Below, in pieces: positions 1 through 12,077 of a DNA stretch of 64,000 nucleotides. The notes below the pieces were generated by a model. That model saw only the letters and a program-made list of their open reading frames with translations. It ran no database searches and was not told where the DNA came from. This DNA comes from Calycina herbarum (taxonomy: Eukaryota > Ascomycota > Leotiomycetes > Helotiales > Pezizellaceae). The stretch's first letter is position 1. Each line of letters begins with the position of its first letter. Location: contig LLEY01000026.1 of assembly GCA_001414485.1 (NCBI GenBank), forward strand, positions 248,001 through 312,000. The letters run 5' to 3'. The translations under genes were made by a program, and so were the position numbers.

Positions 1-91
1 ATTCTTTTCTACATCGAAACATCTCAGGGATGATTAAGGAGGGAGGAAACACATAATTAATTGAAAGCGGAGGACCGTTTTCCTGTCCCCG

Positions 92-2155
92 ATGGCTTCT
101 CGGGATGCTGCATCAAGCAGGCCACGTTCCACGGATATCGACAATGCCTTTCCAAGCCCGCAGTTTGCGCCGTCCGAGACGGGTGATGGCGCAAGTATAC
201 TCTCTTCACGAATGACGGATATAGCCTCCTCAGAGGATGGAAGGGATGTCGTAGCGACACCACCACCAGCCGCCAGACCCGGTCAGACCCCAGGGCAACG
301 GCGAAGTACGGCGACGGGAGATGGACCTTCGAGGCCGAGTACAGCTGTGACGGGTGTCTCTTCAACTACTCGAGGAGGATGGTCACAATCAACTCCCTCG
401 AGGGCTCGTTTCCCCAAGTCAGGGAGTATTTCCGGATCAGTAGGAGCTCGCCCAAAGAGCTCAGGCCGGACTACACATGTACCATCTCTCACGTCGCATG
501 CGTTTTTTCATCCTATGAATGCCCAGAGATTGCAAGCACAACGAGGTTCTAAAGCAGCTATTTCTCAGCAAAGCGAAGACGGATACGTGGATGGGGGGGA
601 AGGCAATACAGTCAGACACAGTGTTACTTCAAACAATACCGCGATACAAGTTACCAGCCCACAAGGAGACCATGGACCAGCACCACCGTCGAGAGGGACG
701 GAAATGACAGAGCAAGATACGGTTGATAGATTGACAGCAAATACAAGTCCAACTCGTGGTCATCGCCCAACTGGAAGCCTGTCGGAAAGCGTTCGCCCCC
801 TCCAACGAACTCTTGGTAACAACACCAAAGGCCTAAGTTTAAATATCGATAAAAGCTACAAACTGGGCAACAATCTTCCCACGCCTTCTAAGTCTCCTCG
901 GTCTTTTCGTTCAAGCTTTTTGTTGCCATCCAGGGGAGATGTCGCTCCTAATAGTCCAAATCGGAGTACTGAAGGGAGGGAAAAACTGAATTCTGTTGCC
1001 TCGTCTCCAGGTTTGATACCAGAAGTGCAGAAGCCTGCTCCCGAGCCAGCGAGACTTGGACCCAATTACCAATATTTTACAGGCAATACGGTATTTTGCT
1101 GGGGCGGTCGATTACAAAACACCCGAGACAAACCAATCAATGTTGCTACTGGCATGATGGTTGGACTACCGGCTGTTCTTTTCTTCATATTCTCTGCTCC
1201 GTGGTTGTGGCATAACATCTCACCTGCGCTTCCTATTGTAGTTGCGTATATATTCTACGTTACCATGTCTTCTTTCATTCATGCTTCTGCTTCTGATCCT
1301 GGGGTAAGTCCTTCACCACCTCCCTCCTGAATTTCATATTAACAAGATTAGATTCTCCCTCGAAACCTCCATCCAATGCCCCCTCAAGATGAAAATGAGG
1401 ATCCATTGACTATAGGTCCCTCCATGAATGACTGGATTATGATAAAATCAGCCCAGTCAAAAGCAGCTGCGATGGAGGTGCCAACAAAATACTGCAAAAC
1501 CTGCAATCTCTGGCGTCCACCTCGAGGCCATCATTGTCGAATTTGCGACAATTGCATCGAGACCCAAGATCATCACTGTGTCTGGATCAACAATTGCGTT
1601 GGCCGACGCAATTACCGTTACTTTTTTACCTTCATCACAGCTGCTACACTTCTCGGCACATTTATAATTGGAGCATCTCTAGCTCAAATTATCCTCTACA
1701 TGAACATGAACCACATTTCCTTTGGACAATCAATCAATCATTTCCGGGTCCCCTTCGCCGTCGTCATCTACGGAGCTCTCGCAACCCCATATCCAGCCGC
1801 GTTGATGGGATACCATCTCTTCCTAATGGGACGAGGCGAAACCACCAGAGAGTATTTGAACTCGCACAAATTCCTTAAGAAAGATCGTCATCGACCATTT
1901 ACCCAAGAAAACATTATCAAGAATTGGTTCGTGGTTCTTTGTCGTCCACGACCACCTACATACTTGAATTTCAAACGGAAATATGAAGAGGGGGATCAAC
2001 GATTTGGCGAGCGAAAGGGGAAACGTACTGCGCCTCTGAAGCCGGAATTCCAGAATGGCGCAGGTGTGGGAGGCGAGATGGAAATGCAGGATGTGGCTGC
2101 GGGTAATAATCAGGGGTTTCAGGGTCCTTCGTCTCTGAGGGCGGAGAGACCTTGA
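92..2155 (+). CDS. erf2: DHHC palmitoyltransferase, Erf2-like
   Basis: Two exons, 92-1303 and 1352-2155, joined in phase 0 across a 48-nt intron, give 671 aa. The splice restores the conserved DPGILPRNLHP segment just before the cysteine-rich domain. The first ~340 residues are Ser/Thr/Pro-rich and look disordered. Two hydrophobic segments follow (about 350-375 and 378-398), then the zinc-binding CRD with the DHHC catalytic motif at residues 477-480, and two more membrane segments. Family knowledge: DHHC enzymes form an acyl-enzyme on the DHHC cysteine and palmitoylate target cysteines; yeast Erf2 acts with Erf4 on Ras at the ER. The DPG and TTxE-like (GETTREY) motifs fit this family. The long N-terminal tail is typical of filamentous fungal Erf2. 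The start ATG at 92 is the first in frame. Ras as substrate is inferred. Confidence 0.9.
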
Positions 2156-3739
2156 TGTTGTTGTTGTTGTTGTTGTGGTATTAATACTTAATAAAGCAAG
2201 GCTTAGAGCAAGTGGTTTTTTGTTTGAATATTGCTTTTTTTGCTTGCGGGTGTTGATTTCGCATTTTAGCGTACTTGCATCTTGTTCTTTCTTTTTCGTT
2301 GTGCAGTTTTTCTCTATTTTTTTGTTTTGTTGATCATTACTCCTGCTTTTTGGTAAAAGGGGGGTAATGATTCAGTGGAACGTGTATAATTCTCTCTTGG
2401 ATATGGAGTGGAGGTAGGCCTGGGCTTCGAGTTGCTGCTTACATGCTTCTTGTACAGCTTCTTTTGTGTAATGCTTTTATGAGGCGGCGGGGGGAATAGA
2501 CGGGGTAGAGCTTGCTGATTGCTTGCTTGCTTCACTTGTATCATATTCGGGGAAGGGGAGAGGAGGGGAGGATATAGATGGAAGTGGGATTGTAACATAC
2601 TTAAATAGGGGCCGGGGCTGATTGAATGATACCAAATTTTCTTGTACTGTTTTTTAACTCGGTTCAGGGTCGTGTTGAAGGTTTCGTTAAAGCACATCAC
2701 CGTCAGGCGCAGCAGCTGTCTCTCTCCGCTAACCATCGCACTATGACGGATACCCCTACCAAACCACACATCACCCGACGGGAACACTAGGAGGTGCCAG
2801 TGAATTAAAGAATTGCCAAGTATTTGCTTTTCGTTGCTTCCCCCAAGCACTTCACCCTCTTGACACTGAAAAACCGTATGATGACGTCGGTTTAGTGATG
2901 TCTACATCTTGAATAGAATAACACCAATACAGTACTATTATTGTAATTGAACTGATACAAACCTTGACACCAGCTCCGTACTAGATGAGTAAGTGATACG
3001 GCAAAATAGCGCTTGTTGGCACGGGGACTTTTGGAATAACATATGATATTATCCCACGGTCACAAAGATACGACGAAAACATCAATCTATTCTTAAGGAA
3101 GTAGTCGGTTAAAACTTCTAGTATCAAAAATTTCAGGCAAATCATTATGACAGGGTGGTGAGGTGCATCTTATTGATCATCAGATGAGGGTTCAGCAGCA
3201 TCAAATCGCCAACGTCAGAATAGTTTGGTGTCAAATGCGCCACAATGCTCTCAATAAATGACTCTCGTTGCTAGAAATTTCTTTCTTGATAAGCCTATAA
3301 GCGAGTTTCCCGGGGGGGGACCCGGTCTCACTCGGTGAGGCAGATGCTTAGGCAAATCAATAGGTGTACCCAAAGCGCCAGATCTATAAGTTATCCTTCT
3401 TCCAATTAGTTATTGTTTTAATAATTCGCCTCTTGGTTCCAAACCATTCACTACACGAACAGAAACTATACCTCCCAATTTGTATCACCTCCTCAACCGG
3501 GACGGAAAAAACGTGGGATTCTGTCTCTCCTAGATCTGGCTCTTTCTGTGCAACTTTGAGATACTACACAACAATAACGTTATTTAAATACTTAAGAACT
3601 GGTACGATGGTTAATAAGTCTATTCAGACACAGTCTATATAATTTTCATATTTTCTGAGTTACGTAGAGTATAGAACTTGCCTTTCGGTACAGGGTGTAT
3701 GGAATGCAAAAGCCGACGTTTTTTCCGTCCCGGTAGAGC
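2156..3739. other. Intergenic region downstream of erf2
   Basis: No supported gene. A short (GTT)n microsatellite lies directly after the erf2 stop at about 2155-2177. The remaining open frames are short, lack family resemblance and have no splice partners. It probably holds the erf2 3' UTR and decayed sequence leading into the pseudogene fragment that follows. Confidence 0.6.
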
Positions 3740-4505
3740 AACTCGTCCCTACACCAAATAGCAGGCCTCCACCAGATGGGCCAATCGATGTGCAGAGTCA
3801 GCAACTATATCAAGCCCGACCACGATTATATATACAGTAATTCCTTGCGAGACGACAAAATTACCACTTCGAATGCGAAAGATGCCAATGCTGGAATTTG
3901 GGCAAAGTTTCTAAATTTCAAGGGCTTAGGGGGAGGACTGAGCGGAAACTTCGACAATAGTCGAGAAGGAGATTATGCCTTCGATTCTTTAACGGAAAGG
4001 TATATTCACACAAGCGAGGATTATATTAACTTGGCGATCAGTCAAGACAACGTTGCGATGTTTCTGGAGAACAAGAAGGTCGTTTATATGCTGAAATCGA
4101 TGAGGATTGCTCAAGGGACTATATTTACCGGTCGCAGCACAAGGGGTCTGGAAGGTCATGGGAATTGGCAGTAGTCAATTGGTCTTTTTGCAGTTGGAGG
4201 AGACCTTGGTAACAACTCGAAAAAAAACCGTGCAATAAAATTTTGGCGCTGACAAGTTTGTTTTCGCATACTCAATGTTGAAATTAACATGTCGACAAAG
4301 CAAGGAGGATCTAGCAATGATCTTGAAAAAGAAGGAGCATGTCAAAGGAGGGTTTCTAGGTGCCCAGGATGGGGCCGAAGTCAAGAACCCAGTGTTTGAA
4401 GTACCGGCAGTTGAGAAAGAAAGCTACGTCGCTGGTAACCCAGCTCTTGTGCCTTTACCGGACGAAGACACATTTTTTTTGAAAGTGGAGGATGTTAGGA
4501 TCTAG
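3740..4505 (+). pseudogene. Remnant of a fungal hypothetical-protein family
   Basis: Two open stretches (3776-4174 and 4275-4505) lie in different frames and read as successive parts of one protein. The first contains a GIWAKFLNFKGLGGGLSG segment followed by a conserved-looking Y.FD.L..RYI pattern and a VYML..(M)RIAQG segment. I associate this order with a widespread uncharacterised fungal family. The second opens with KFVFAYS and a basic stretch, again family-like. The frame break between them, an in-frame stop at 4172 and the lack of a clean start point to a decayed copy. No function is known to me for the family. An unrecognised intron cannot be fully excluded, but no good donor/acceptor pair restores the frame. 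Confidence 0.45.
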
Positions 4506-6100
4506 GATCAGTAAAGGACGGAGAATATTATTCGAAACTTTGAGCTGCAGATTATGGAATTGTTTTCTTGTTGATTCTTCCTTTGTATTATTGACCTGCA
4601 GAATCCAGGACCTTCAGAAGCTTGAGGTCGTTGAGTTTCTTGGACAGCAGGGGATGATAAATGTAAAAACAATCTTTGTTCTTCTTGCTCCCAAGTTCAG
4701 GTACTTTCAGAGCCCCTTTCTGACCTTTGAACTTCTGCTGATCGTCGTCCGAGCAATGTTCCTGTCTTGGTGAAGCCAGCGCCCAAGCATATATTGCGAC
4801 AGCAGTTGCGATTCCTTGAGGCAGTGTCCCAGGAGACTTGAGCAAAGATTGTGCCTTCGGAGGTAATCTGTCTATTGCAAAAGGACCCATAAGTATCCGG
4901 ACAGGCTGTGATGGTAGAATTCAAAGCCTTCTGGAATCTTTTAGCAATCCAGTTCCCTTGGCCAGGTTGTCCGGAAACAGTGATAAATTGAGGGTTCGCT
5001 ATACAAGATTCGAGGGTCTCTGGCCATCGTTTCGCGAGGGGTCGCATTTTGAAGAGCTGTTAGGGCGAGTCATTCCTCTGGCGAGATCGTATTATCTTTA
5101 GAAGAGTTCGCCGGAAAAAATGAAGGGGATTCTTGAGATCTTGTAAAGTTTTTCACAAGAAAGTCTGACTGCAAGCCACCTGAACTTGTAGGTGCCACTT
5201 CATGCGGCTCTTACTTGACATGCATATAGAGACCAATTGGAGGCGGAGAAATATCGAGATAATTGCTTTTAACTTGGACGCGCGCATATATTGCCCCGTA
5301 AATATGGAGCCCTACACACACACCAAATTCAAAGAGCCTTGCCATTTCGCGGGGCTCCTGCGTTATATTGATTGCTCTTTCCGGAGAAGGCGACGGTCTG
5401 GCCGGGGTAATGAGCCCCAAGTTCTACCACACATTACTGTAAGCGATGCTTGCATGAAGTGGCGTCCAAAATTCCCAGCTGGAAACTTAAGGAAAGGTAG
5501 CACCCAGAATGGGAGAACACTGAAAAAGGACGATTGGAAAAATGATAAAAGCCATCAATGTTATGAGAATGACATCCCTCGCTAATGGAAATACTCGCGC
5601 TTTACGTATCAAACTCCTTCGTTGCCCTACTCATAATGTAACGATACTCGATACTCGAAAAACTTTACAATTAGGCGTGATATTCAAGAGCGATTTCACA
5701 TGATGATCGAAGAGAACTTAAGGAGGCAAGAAAAGAAGAAAAGTTTATTTACAAAAGCGATGCATATATACAGAAAATTATAAATGGCCTCCCAAGCTGA
5801 ACCGATTGCAAGATACTCCTGAGCCTCTGTGCTTTGAAGCAACCATACCCTTCCCTTCCTATAGTCCGTACAATCTAACTAATTTCCATCTAACTCAAAC
5901 CAACACAATTCCAGAAAAGCTTCCAATAGGAAAATAAATAAAGCCTCTTTACCTAAATGATCCTCGCTAAGACAATGGTATCATAAAACATGGGGGGGGA
6001 ACGACACCGGGTATCCAACTCCTGTCCCGTAGCATAAACGCCATCAAGCAACGAAAATCACAGAAAACAGAATCGCGAAGATACCGTTATAACAATTCCA
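4506..6100. other. Intergenic, with broken minus-strand ORFs
   Basis: No intact gene found. On the minus strand, two overlapping frames (4697-5047 and 4588-4890) have protein-like composition. They could be halves of one frameshifted secreted-type protein, because the first contains CPDTYGSFCNRQ and related Cys/Trp-containing patterns. I do not recognise the family. The rest (5100-6100) is AT-rich and non-coding as far as I can see. Confidence 0.4.
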
Positions 6101-6797
6101 TCAAAGAGGACGTAAGAGCGCAAAAATACCTAATAGACCTAAAATTTTGATTGCAGTAACGGCGATTTCGGGATGTGCCCACGCAAGAATGATGATAGCA
6201 AAGGCAATGTAAATGGCAGGGCTTGTAGGGCTGGTTGGTGGCAGTATGTGAGCTTCATCGTTTGTAGCCTCAGTCTCGCCTACTGTAGGAACATCGATGT
6301 TAATTTCTTCGTCGATAGCTGGGGCTTCTGGGATATATAGTGTTGCATCCGAACCAAATTTGATGTCTGTATATTGGTGGTGATCGACTTGGAACTTCCC
6401 CACCCAGTAGACTGAGGGTTCATTTTTAAGCCATATCAGTTCAACCTCAGTCGATCCTCCCCTCAAATCCTCGGGCAGCTTGGACTTGAAGAAATTATCA
6501 GAGATTGTGTTCTTTCCATTCGACCCGATGTTCTTATAATCAGCAGTGCACCAATCTTTTACCACTTGTAAATCGGGGATGAGAGGTTTGGAACTAGGTG
6601 ATTTAAGGTAGATGTGTGCGGTAGGAAGTGTGGAGCCCGATGGAGTCTGGAAGTATACTCATCGATTAGCTTTTATGGTCATACCCAACAATAATATGGA
6701 GGCATACCGGCGAGTGTCTGGTTGCTTCATTGCCTTTCCGAGATTTAGGATGTGCAGACGAGTGATGACCTTGAGAATGTTTGGAATGTGGAGGCAT
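6101..6797 (-). CDS. Small protein with C-terminal hydrophobic tail
   Basis: Two exons on the minus strand, 6797-6708 and 6646-6101, with a 61-nt intron (donor GTATGC, acceptor CTTCCAG, GCTAAT branch point), give 211 aa. Exon 1 encodes 30 residues rich in His, Ser, Lys and Pro, starting at the ATG in CAACTATGCC. Exon 2 was open upstream of its first Met, which is what led to the first exon. The middle is a polar, Trp-containing globular region. The last ~40 residues hold two closely spaced hydrophobic segments ending at LLRPL with no lumenal tail, so the protein could be tail-anchored or have a membrane hairpin. I do not recognise the family. It has no close neighbour that suggests a role. 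Confidence 0.6.
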
Positions 6798-7138
6798 AGT
6801 TGCTATCACAAAGAGTCCGCAACGAGAGAGGTTCTTGGGGCTTTTGGGATGAAGTGGGAAAGAGCAAAAGGCTTTATTCGACCACTGAGTGGAGGGAGGT
6901 AATGTCTGCTGGCTTTGTTTTGATGTTGTGTCTTGTCGAAGATGTGTTGAGGGCGCACGTTTGGCAGTGGTGGAACTTTAATCCCAGAAACAAGTCCAAC
7001 GGACGTGGGAAGTCAAAAGGACGTGGGAAGTCAAAGCCTAGAGATATGGGAAGACCCATATTGGATTAAGGTGCGGTCCAAAGTTTATGTACGTGGTGTT
7101 GAGAGCAAGAGTAACGTTCTCAACGTCCTCGGCTGCGT

Positions 7139-7660
7139 TCAGAATAAGCCCACGAGTTTCTTCTGCTCTCCTGACGACAGGGCGAGTAAGAATCCTAGCG
7201 CCCGTGGAAAACCACTCGGTCTCAGCCTCTTGATCACACCTCTCACTGCGCCCGCGATACTGGGTGGAAACCCGGTATACTCCACCAGCTCGTCAAGCGG
7301 GGAACCAGCGTTTCGAACCAATGGACCAAAAGCAGCCATAACCACCCTCGAAATGTCCAATTTTGAAGCGGGTTACGGATCATTTCATCAACAATCGCTG
7401 GGTAATTTTTGGGTATTTTTGCGACCTCATTTCTGTAGGTATGAAGAGCCTTTGATGGAATCTTCCCCGCGAGAGCATGCAAAAGCTCTCCAGCATTTAG
7501 GCCTGAAATCCTCCGTTCGGTACCAAATCCCATGCCATGCCCTCGCCCTCTCAGAAACCCTCTTTTGACAACACCACGGAAAAATTGAAGCTTACTTCTC
7601 CCTAGTGGTGGCGCAGCTTGACTCCCGCCAGTGCATCGGAGGGTTGATGACGTACATTAG
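7139..7660 (-). pseudogene. Decayed ORF, unrecognised protein
   Basis: The minus strand is open from about 7659 to 7243 without an early ATG, then the protein-like reading moves to another frame ending at 7139. The first part contains GHGMGFGTERRISG and a helical stretch. The second contains the segment FPPSIAGAVRGVIKRL. Both have balanced amino acid composition, unlike the neighbouring spurious frames. I cannot name a family. It could be a frameshifted gene, or two exons whose junction near 7360 I cannot resolve. Confidence 0.3.
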
Positions 7661-9716
7661 TATCTCCTCTTGGTACCCGTCAGAAGTCTACCGATTTATT
7701 CATATCCAATTATCCGTGAAGGTAGTGCATTGAGCGGGTACTTTCCGAGCAATTAAGCCTCACCTGAAAGTTAGCCAAAACAAGATGTCTCAAATTTCTA
7801 GCACCCTTTGCTTCTGAGTATTCGATCAAAACCATTTCTATGTTTTCAACCCCATGACAAGTGAAGTTTACTCTAGTAACAGGCTCAGCTTGGTAACTCG
7901 GTGGTTAGGAAGGGCGATGGCCAAGTCGTGCATAGGTAGACACTCTGTAGCGGTCCAATGACTCACTCTCCCGTCCTTCCCATTAATCTGATTGCGCCTC
8001 GGGCGTTAATGGGAGCCAAGAGGATAGACATGAGAGAGAGAGTGGCAAAAGATGCCTCGCGGTTTGTTTTGCTTGAGATATCGAAAGGACATGATCACAA
8101 TTTCAAGGCGACAAGATGACGATTCGGAGGATGTTGAGTCGCTTAAGTCTAAACAAGGAAAGATCAGCACAAAACTCCTTCTGGTGAGGGGAGAGCCTCG
8201 CAATGGCGCAACTTTGCCCAAAGAGGACTTGCAGCGGCTTGAAAAGTCAACTCGGGATAATTATGAACCGATGTGAAATCAAAGACGTTTATTATGGTAT
8301 AAACGGAGAACATTCGGTTCGGGGTCTCTCGGTGTCTTTGAGTGTTTTCTTCAGAAGGGACATAGGAGTGCACCAGTCCAAACTGAATATTTCCCAACAT
8401 GAATTTTTTAAAAACATTATATATCTAAGCGTTTTCCAGCTCAAAATCGCCGCGTCGGCAACATAAACTCCATTTCTATTCGTCCACTCTCCTAGTAGGT
8501 AGTGATGTCACTCCAGAAGATTTTCTGTTAACTCAATAATATTGACATAATTACAACACCAAATATTTTCCAGGAAAACTTCAACTTCATGTGCTGCCTG
8601 GCATAAGAAATCTTACACAGAGCTGGTCTCTGAAAGGAAAATAAAAACGCGAAAGCCAGCGAAGTCTAAGAAAAGAGCAAGATTCAAGAAGAAGTCAAGA
8701 AAACTCACGGCAAAACAATGAATGGGGTGGGGGATTGAACAGCAAAATATAGCGCTTCAGAAGAACTATTAAGAACAAAGCTATATACTATTAGTCGGCC
8801 CCCTTCTCCTGCCTGTCTGCTGGGGAACTGACTATTGGATCGAAAAAACTTTCGAGAGATCGAGCTCCTCTCCTCTACTCTTCCAACACTGTCAGAAGGG
8901 GTTGACAAGATGAGCTAAATTGAAACTTAGGAAGTTTTGCGCTCGTGACTCGCGAGGAGGCAGACAACAGAGGAAAATTCAAACCGAAAAACAGACTTAG
9001 GGAAGGCGCATACATATATCAAAATGAGGACGACCTAAAACAAAGGTGGGTCCGCTGAAAGCATTCCACAATCTCGGCCACAACCCAAGCAAGGTCTGGA
9101 ACACCCCTGGATTGACAAAATAAACCAGCAGTTGTGTATAAAGAGAAGCATCACCAATCGTTTTCTCGCAATCCAAATGAGAGTCCCCTCACTTCGTACA
9201 ACCCAAGGATCCCTCGGGAAGGATCCGAAAAAGACCATCTCGTTTGACCCCTAAGCCCCCTGAAAAAATAAAATTCCTAGGAGCATCAGCCGCCCTCGCA
9301 CCTCCACAGCTCCATATTTCATCACCCTTCTATGGAGTCTAAATTCCCCGAAGCTCAGATCATGAAAGCTTGATCCCCCTCTTGCTTCAGATATATTGCA
9401 AAACGAAGTTTCTCCGTCCACAATGCACAACACAAAATTGGGAATTGTGCTGAATCTGCTCAGCTCATTTGCTTACGGCGCGGTAAGGTCATCCCATCAG
9501 ACGTTGGTGGACGATTCCCCATTTCACTGAAAGAGAGTTTTCTTAAAACCCTCCCTATCTCTCTCGTTTCTAAAACTCCTCTTCTTTTTTACCATCCTCT
9601 TTTTTGGACACACCCACAGTCATTATCTTGAATTTTTCGAAAAACAGAAGCATAGTCTTCGTCCGGTCTTTACGTTCCATTCTTTGCGTATAAAATATCC
9701 TCAACTTGTTCGAAAC
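7661..9716. other. Intergenic region upstream of the expansin-like gene
   Basis: About 2 kb with no supported gene. The pyrimidine-rich block at about 9540-9610, just before the next gene, is typical of a fungal promoter and 5' leader. The other short open frames are scattered over both strands and lack recognisable domains. Confidence 0.6.
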
Positions 9717-10708
9717 ATGTTTTTTTCCACTACCATCGCAGCAACTGCTGTTTTCACCGTCGCCAATGCGGCCGTCATGGGGAAACGAGCCCTCTCAGGA
9801 GAGGCTACCTTCTATGGAGGAAATGTCAATGGCGGAGCTTGTTCTTTCTCGACCTATACCCTCCCTTCTTCTATCATGGGTACCGCGCTCTCGGATTCCA
9901 ACTGGGATAACTCCGCAAACTGTGGTGCTTGTGTTTCGGTGACTGGGCCTTCAGGAAATGCTATCACTGCTATGGTATGTTGAGTTGAGAGTCTTCGGAA
10001 AAATAGACATCTAATGAAATATGATAGATCGTAGATGAGTGCCCAGGTTGTGGCATAAACCATCTCGATTTGTTCCCAACCGGATTTGCCGCGCTCGCAG
10101 ATCCATCGAAGGGTGTTATCCCAGTGACATGGTCATATGTCGACTGCCCGATCACTACCCCCCTTCAACTCCACAACAAGGAGGGAGTCTCAGCTTACTG
10201 GTTCAGCATGCAAGTCGTGAATGCCAACAAGGCTGTAAAGAGTTTGGAGGTGTCGACCGATGGAGGAAGCACATGGAAGGCGACAACCAGACAAACATAC
10301 AACTTCTTCGAGAACCCCGCAGGGTTCGGAACAACTACTGTCGATGTTAGGGTTACTAGCTCGAGTGGAGAGACCGTTGTTGTAAAGAATGTTGCTATTT
10401 CGGCTGGAGCTAGTACCACTGCTGGTTCGAACTTTGGGTCTTCCGGAAGTGTGGCTGCGTCTGTAGATACTTCGCCGGCATCTTCTTCCGTCGCTGTTGT
10501 TTCTTCAACCCCAGTCGCATCCTCAACACCAGAAGCTACCAGTTCTGTCTCAAAAGCTCCAGTCGTTGCTACCTCCACTCCTGTAGCCACATCGATTGCC
10601 GCTAGCCCTACAAAGCCTGCTGCCACCAGCTCCAAGAAGGCAACTACTCAATCTTGGACACCCAAGCCAACTTCTATCAAGTTGGATGCTTGTGGAGAAG
10701 AGATCTAG
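9717..10708 (+). CDS. Expansin-like secreted protein (double-psi beta-barrel)
   Basis: Exons 9717-9974 and 10028-10708, phase 0, with a 53-nt intron, give 312 aa. The ATG at 9717 opens a signal peptide (about residues 1-19). It is followed by a GEATFYGGN...GGACSF motif and a Cys-containing NCGACVSVTGPSG segment; after the intron comes VDECPGCGINHLDLFP. This order is the hallmark of the GH45-like/RlpA-like double-psi barrel of expansins and loosenins. A second, beta-rich domain (about 140-220) resembles the expansin C-terminal carbohydrate-binding domain. The last ~90 residues are Ser/Thr/Ala/Pro-rich, probably an O-glycosylated linker or wall-exposed tail; there is no clear GPI signal at the end. 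Family knowledge: such proteins loosen cellulose or chitin networks without hydrolysis. The actual substrate is unknown. Confidence 0.85.
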
Positions 10709-11124
10709 ACTCCGTGAGAGCTGAAGAAGGAGGAAAGGAGACGGTTTAACGAAATTACGTTCACTGTATATAATTATTAGATTCGGTTCTCAATGGCAAG
10801 AACCTTGGGAATGATCCTACATATAAAAGTTATCACTTTATGTTTATATCGTGGGAAGAGAATAGATTCCAAAACAAAACCAAAGGGTTCACAACCTCGC
10901 AAAACAATGACATGATGAAATACTTTCAAGTCCACCAAAGGGCAAAATCATCAGCAAAACCAAGTAGCCCACACGAAGCTGGCTCAACTGCCTATTTATA
11001 ATGAAAGGAGCGGAAAACAAGCATAAATGCAGCAAGTGTTAAATTCCCGAACCTAGTAAAGACCGGCGAATAGAAGGAAATCTTTCCATGCCCAACTCCA
11101 AAACGCAAAATCTCAAATCAGCCC
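10709..11124. other. Intergenic between convergent genes
   Basis: The plus-strand expansin-like gene and the minus-strand thioredoxin gene end here facing each other. The stretch probably contains both 3' UTRs. No gene or repeat seen. Confidence 0.6.
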
Positions 11125-11896
11125 TTAGTCGCCCCCAAGGTCCGCAATTGTACCCAACTTTTTACCAACTTGGGTGGCAACAGCACTCCTTTTGACTCCG
11201 AGTCCATTTCCACCACGGTTATTCCCAACGGTACTTCCTCCCGACTTCCCATCGTTATGAATGTTGAAAGGGCTCTCTTCTGCCGCCTTAATCGCATCTA
11301 AACTAAACAAACTGATAAAGTAAAGTCCGAAGAACATGATAACGGCATCGACATAGCTTTTGAAGTTGAAGGGTCGGGCAAGCGATGTTCGTGGTGTAGC
11401 TCCAGATCCACCGAGTGTACGACCTGCCGACGAAAACGTTGGTTGCGCTGGACCAGCAAGTTTGACTGCATTCTCCACCGCAGAGGTAAGACCCTGTTGG
11501 TCTGCGCCTTGTATAGTCTGGATTACCGATCCGGAGCGGAAGATGAGGAAAGTTGGCATGCTATGATATATGTCAGAAGGTATATTTGGGTGGCACAGCA
11601 ACACATACGCCCGAACACCATATTGTTGCGCAATTGCTTGTTGGTTATCGACATTTACTTTTGTAAATGTAATTCGATTTGGCTTCGCATATTTGGTAGA
11701 GAGCGACTCGAATACTGGGGAGATGGTTTTGCAGGGTCCGCACCAATCTGCGTAGACTATGAGGCAAGTTAGTTAGGTTGAACAATGAGGATTGGTAATG
11801 CAGGGAGAGGGACTTACAGTCTGTAACCACAATGGAAGAAGTGCTCAGTATCTTGCTGAATTCCGAAGAAGATCCGATAGCTATCGTCGGAGACAT
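11125..11896 (-). CDS. Thioredoxin-domain protein with membrane segment
   Basis: Three exons on the minus strand: 11896-11818, 11756-11609 and 11560-11125 (introns 61 and 48 nt), encoding 220 aa. The splices restore the thioredoxin fold: the redox motif WCGPC at residues 31-35, VNVDNQQAIAQQYGVRAMPTF with the cis-Pro loop, then FLIFRSG. The conserved Trx core covers about residues 1-105. It is followed by a Gly/Ser/Pro linker and a hydrophobic segment (about 140-160, MFFGLYFISLF), then a polar Gly-rich tail. Family knowledge: thioredoxins reduce protein disulfides through the CxxC pair. The added membrane segment makes it a tethered thioredoxin, unlike the ~105-aa soluble form. The compartment is not evident. 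It shares a short divergent promoter with the SPOUT methyltransferase gene. Confidence 0.88.
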
Positions 11897-12077
11897 GATG
11901 TTTTTACTTTGAAGTGTAGAGGGGTAGAATCGTAGTTGGTGTTGGAGGGAGAGGGAGGAGCTTTGGTGGAGATCTGGTCCCTCTTATCAGGCAGCTTGGA
12001 CTACCGGAATTCTGCCGGTGAATAATTTCATACAGGTACTTGCAAGAAAAGAAAACAACATTGCGACAAAACACAAA
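11897..12077. promoter_or_regulatory. Divergent promoter, thioredoxin / SPOUT methyltransferase
   Basis: Only 181 bp separate the two start codons, which point away from each other, so both core promoters and 5' leaders must lie here. No specific factor site was recognised. Confidence 0.6.

Noticed and set aside
2314..2850. 178-codon minus-strand frame after erf2
   Set aside because: Composition is biased by T-rich and C-rich tracts, no domain; likely erf2 3' region.
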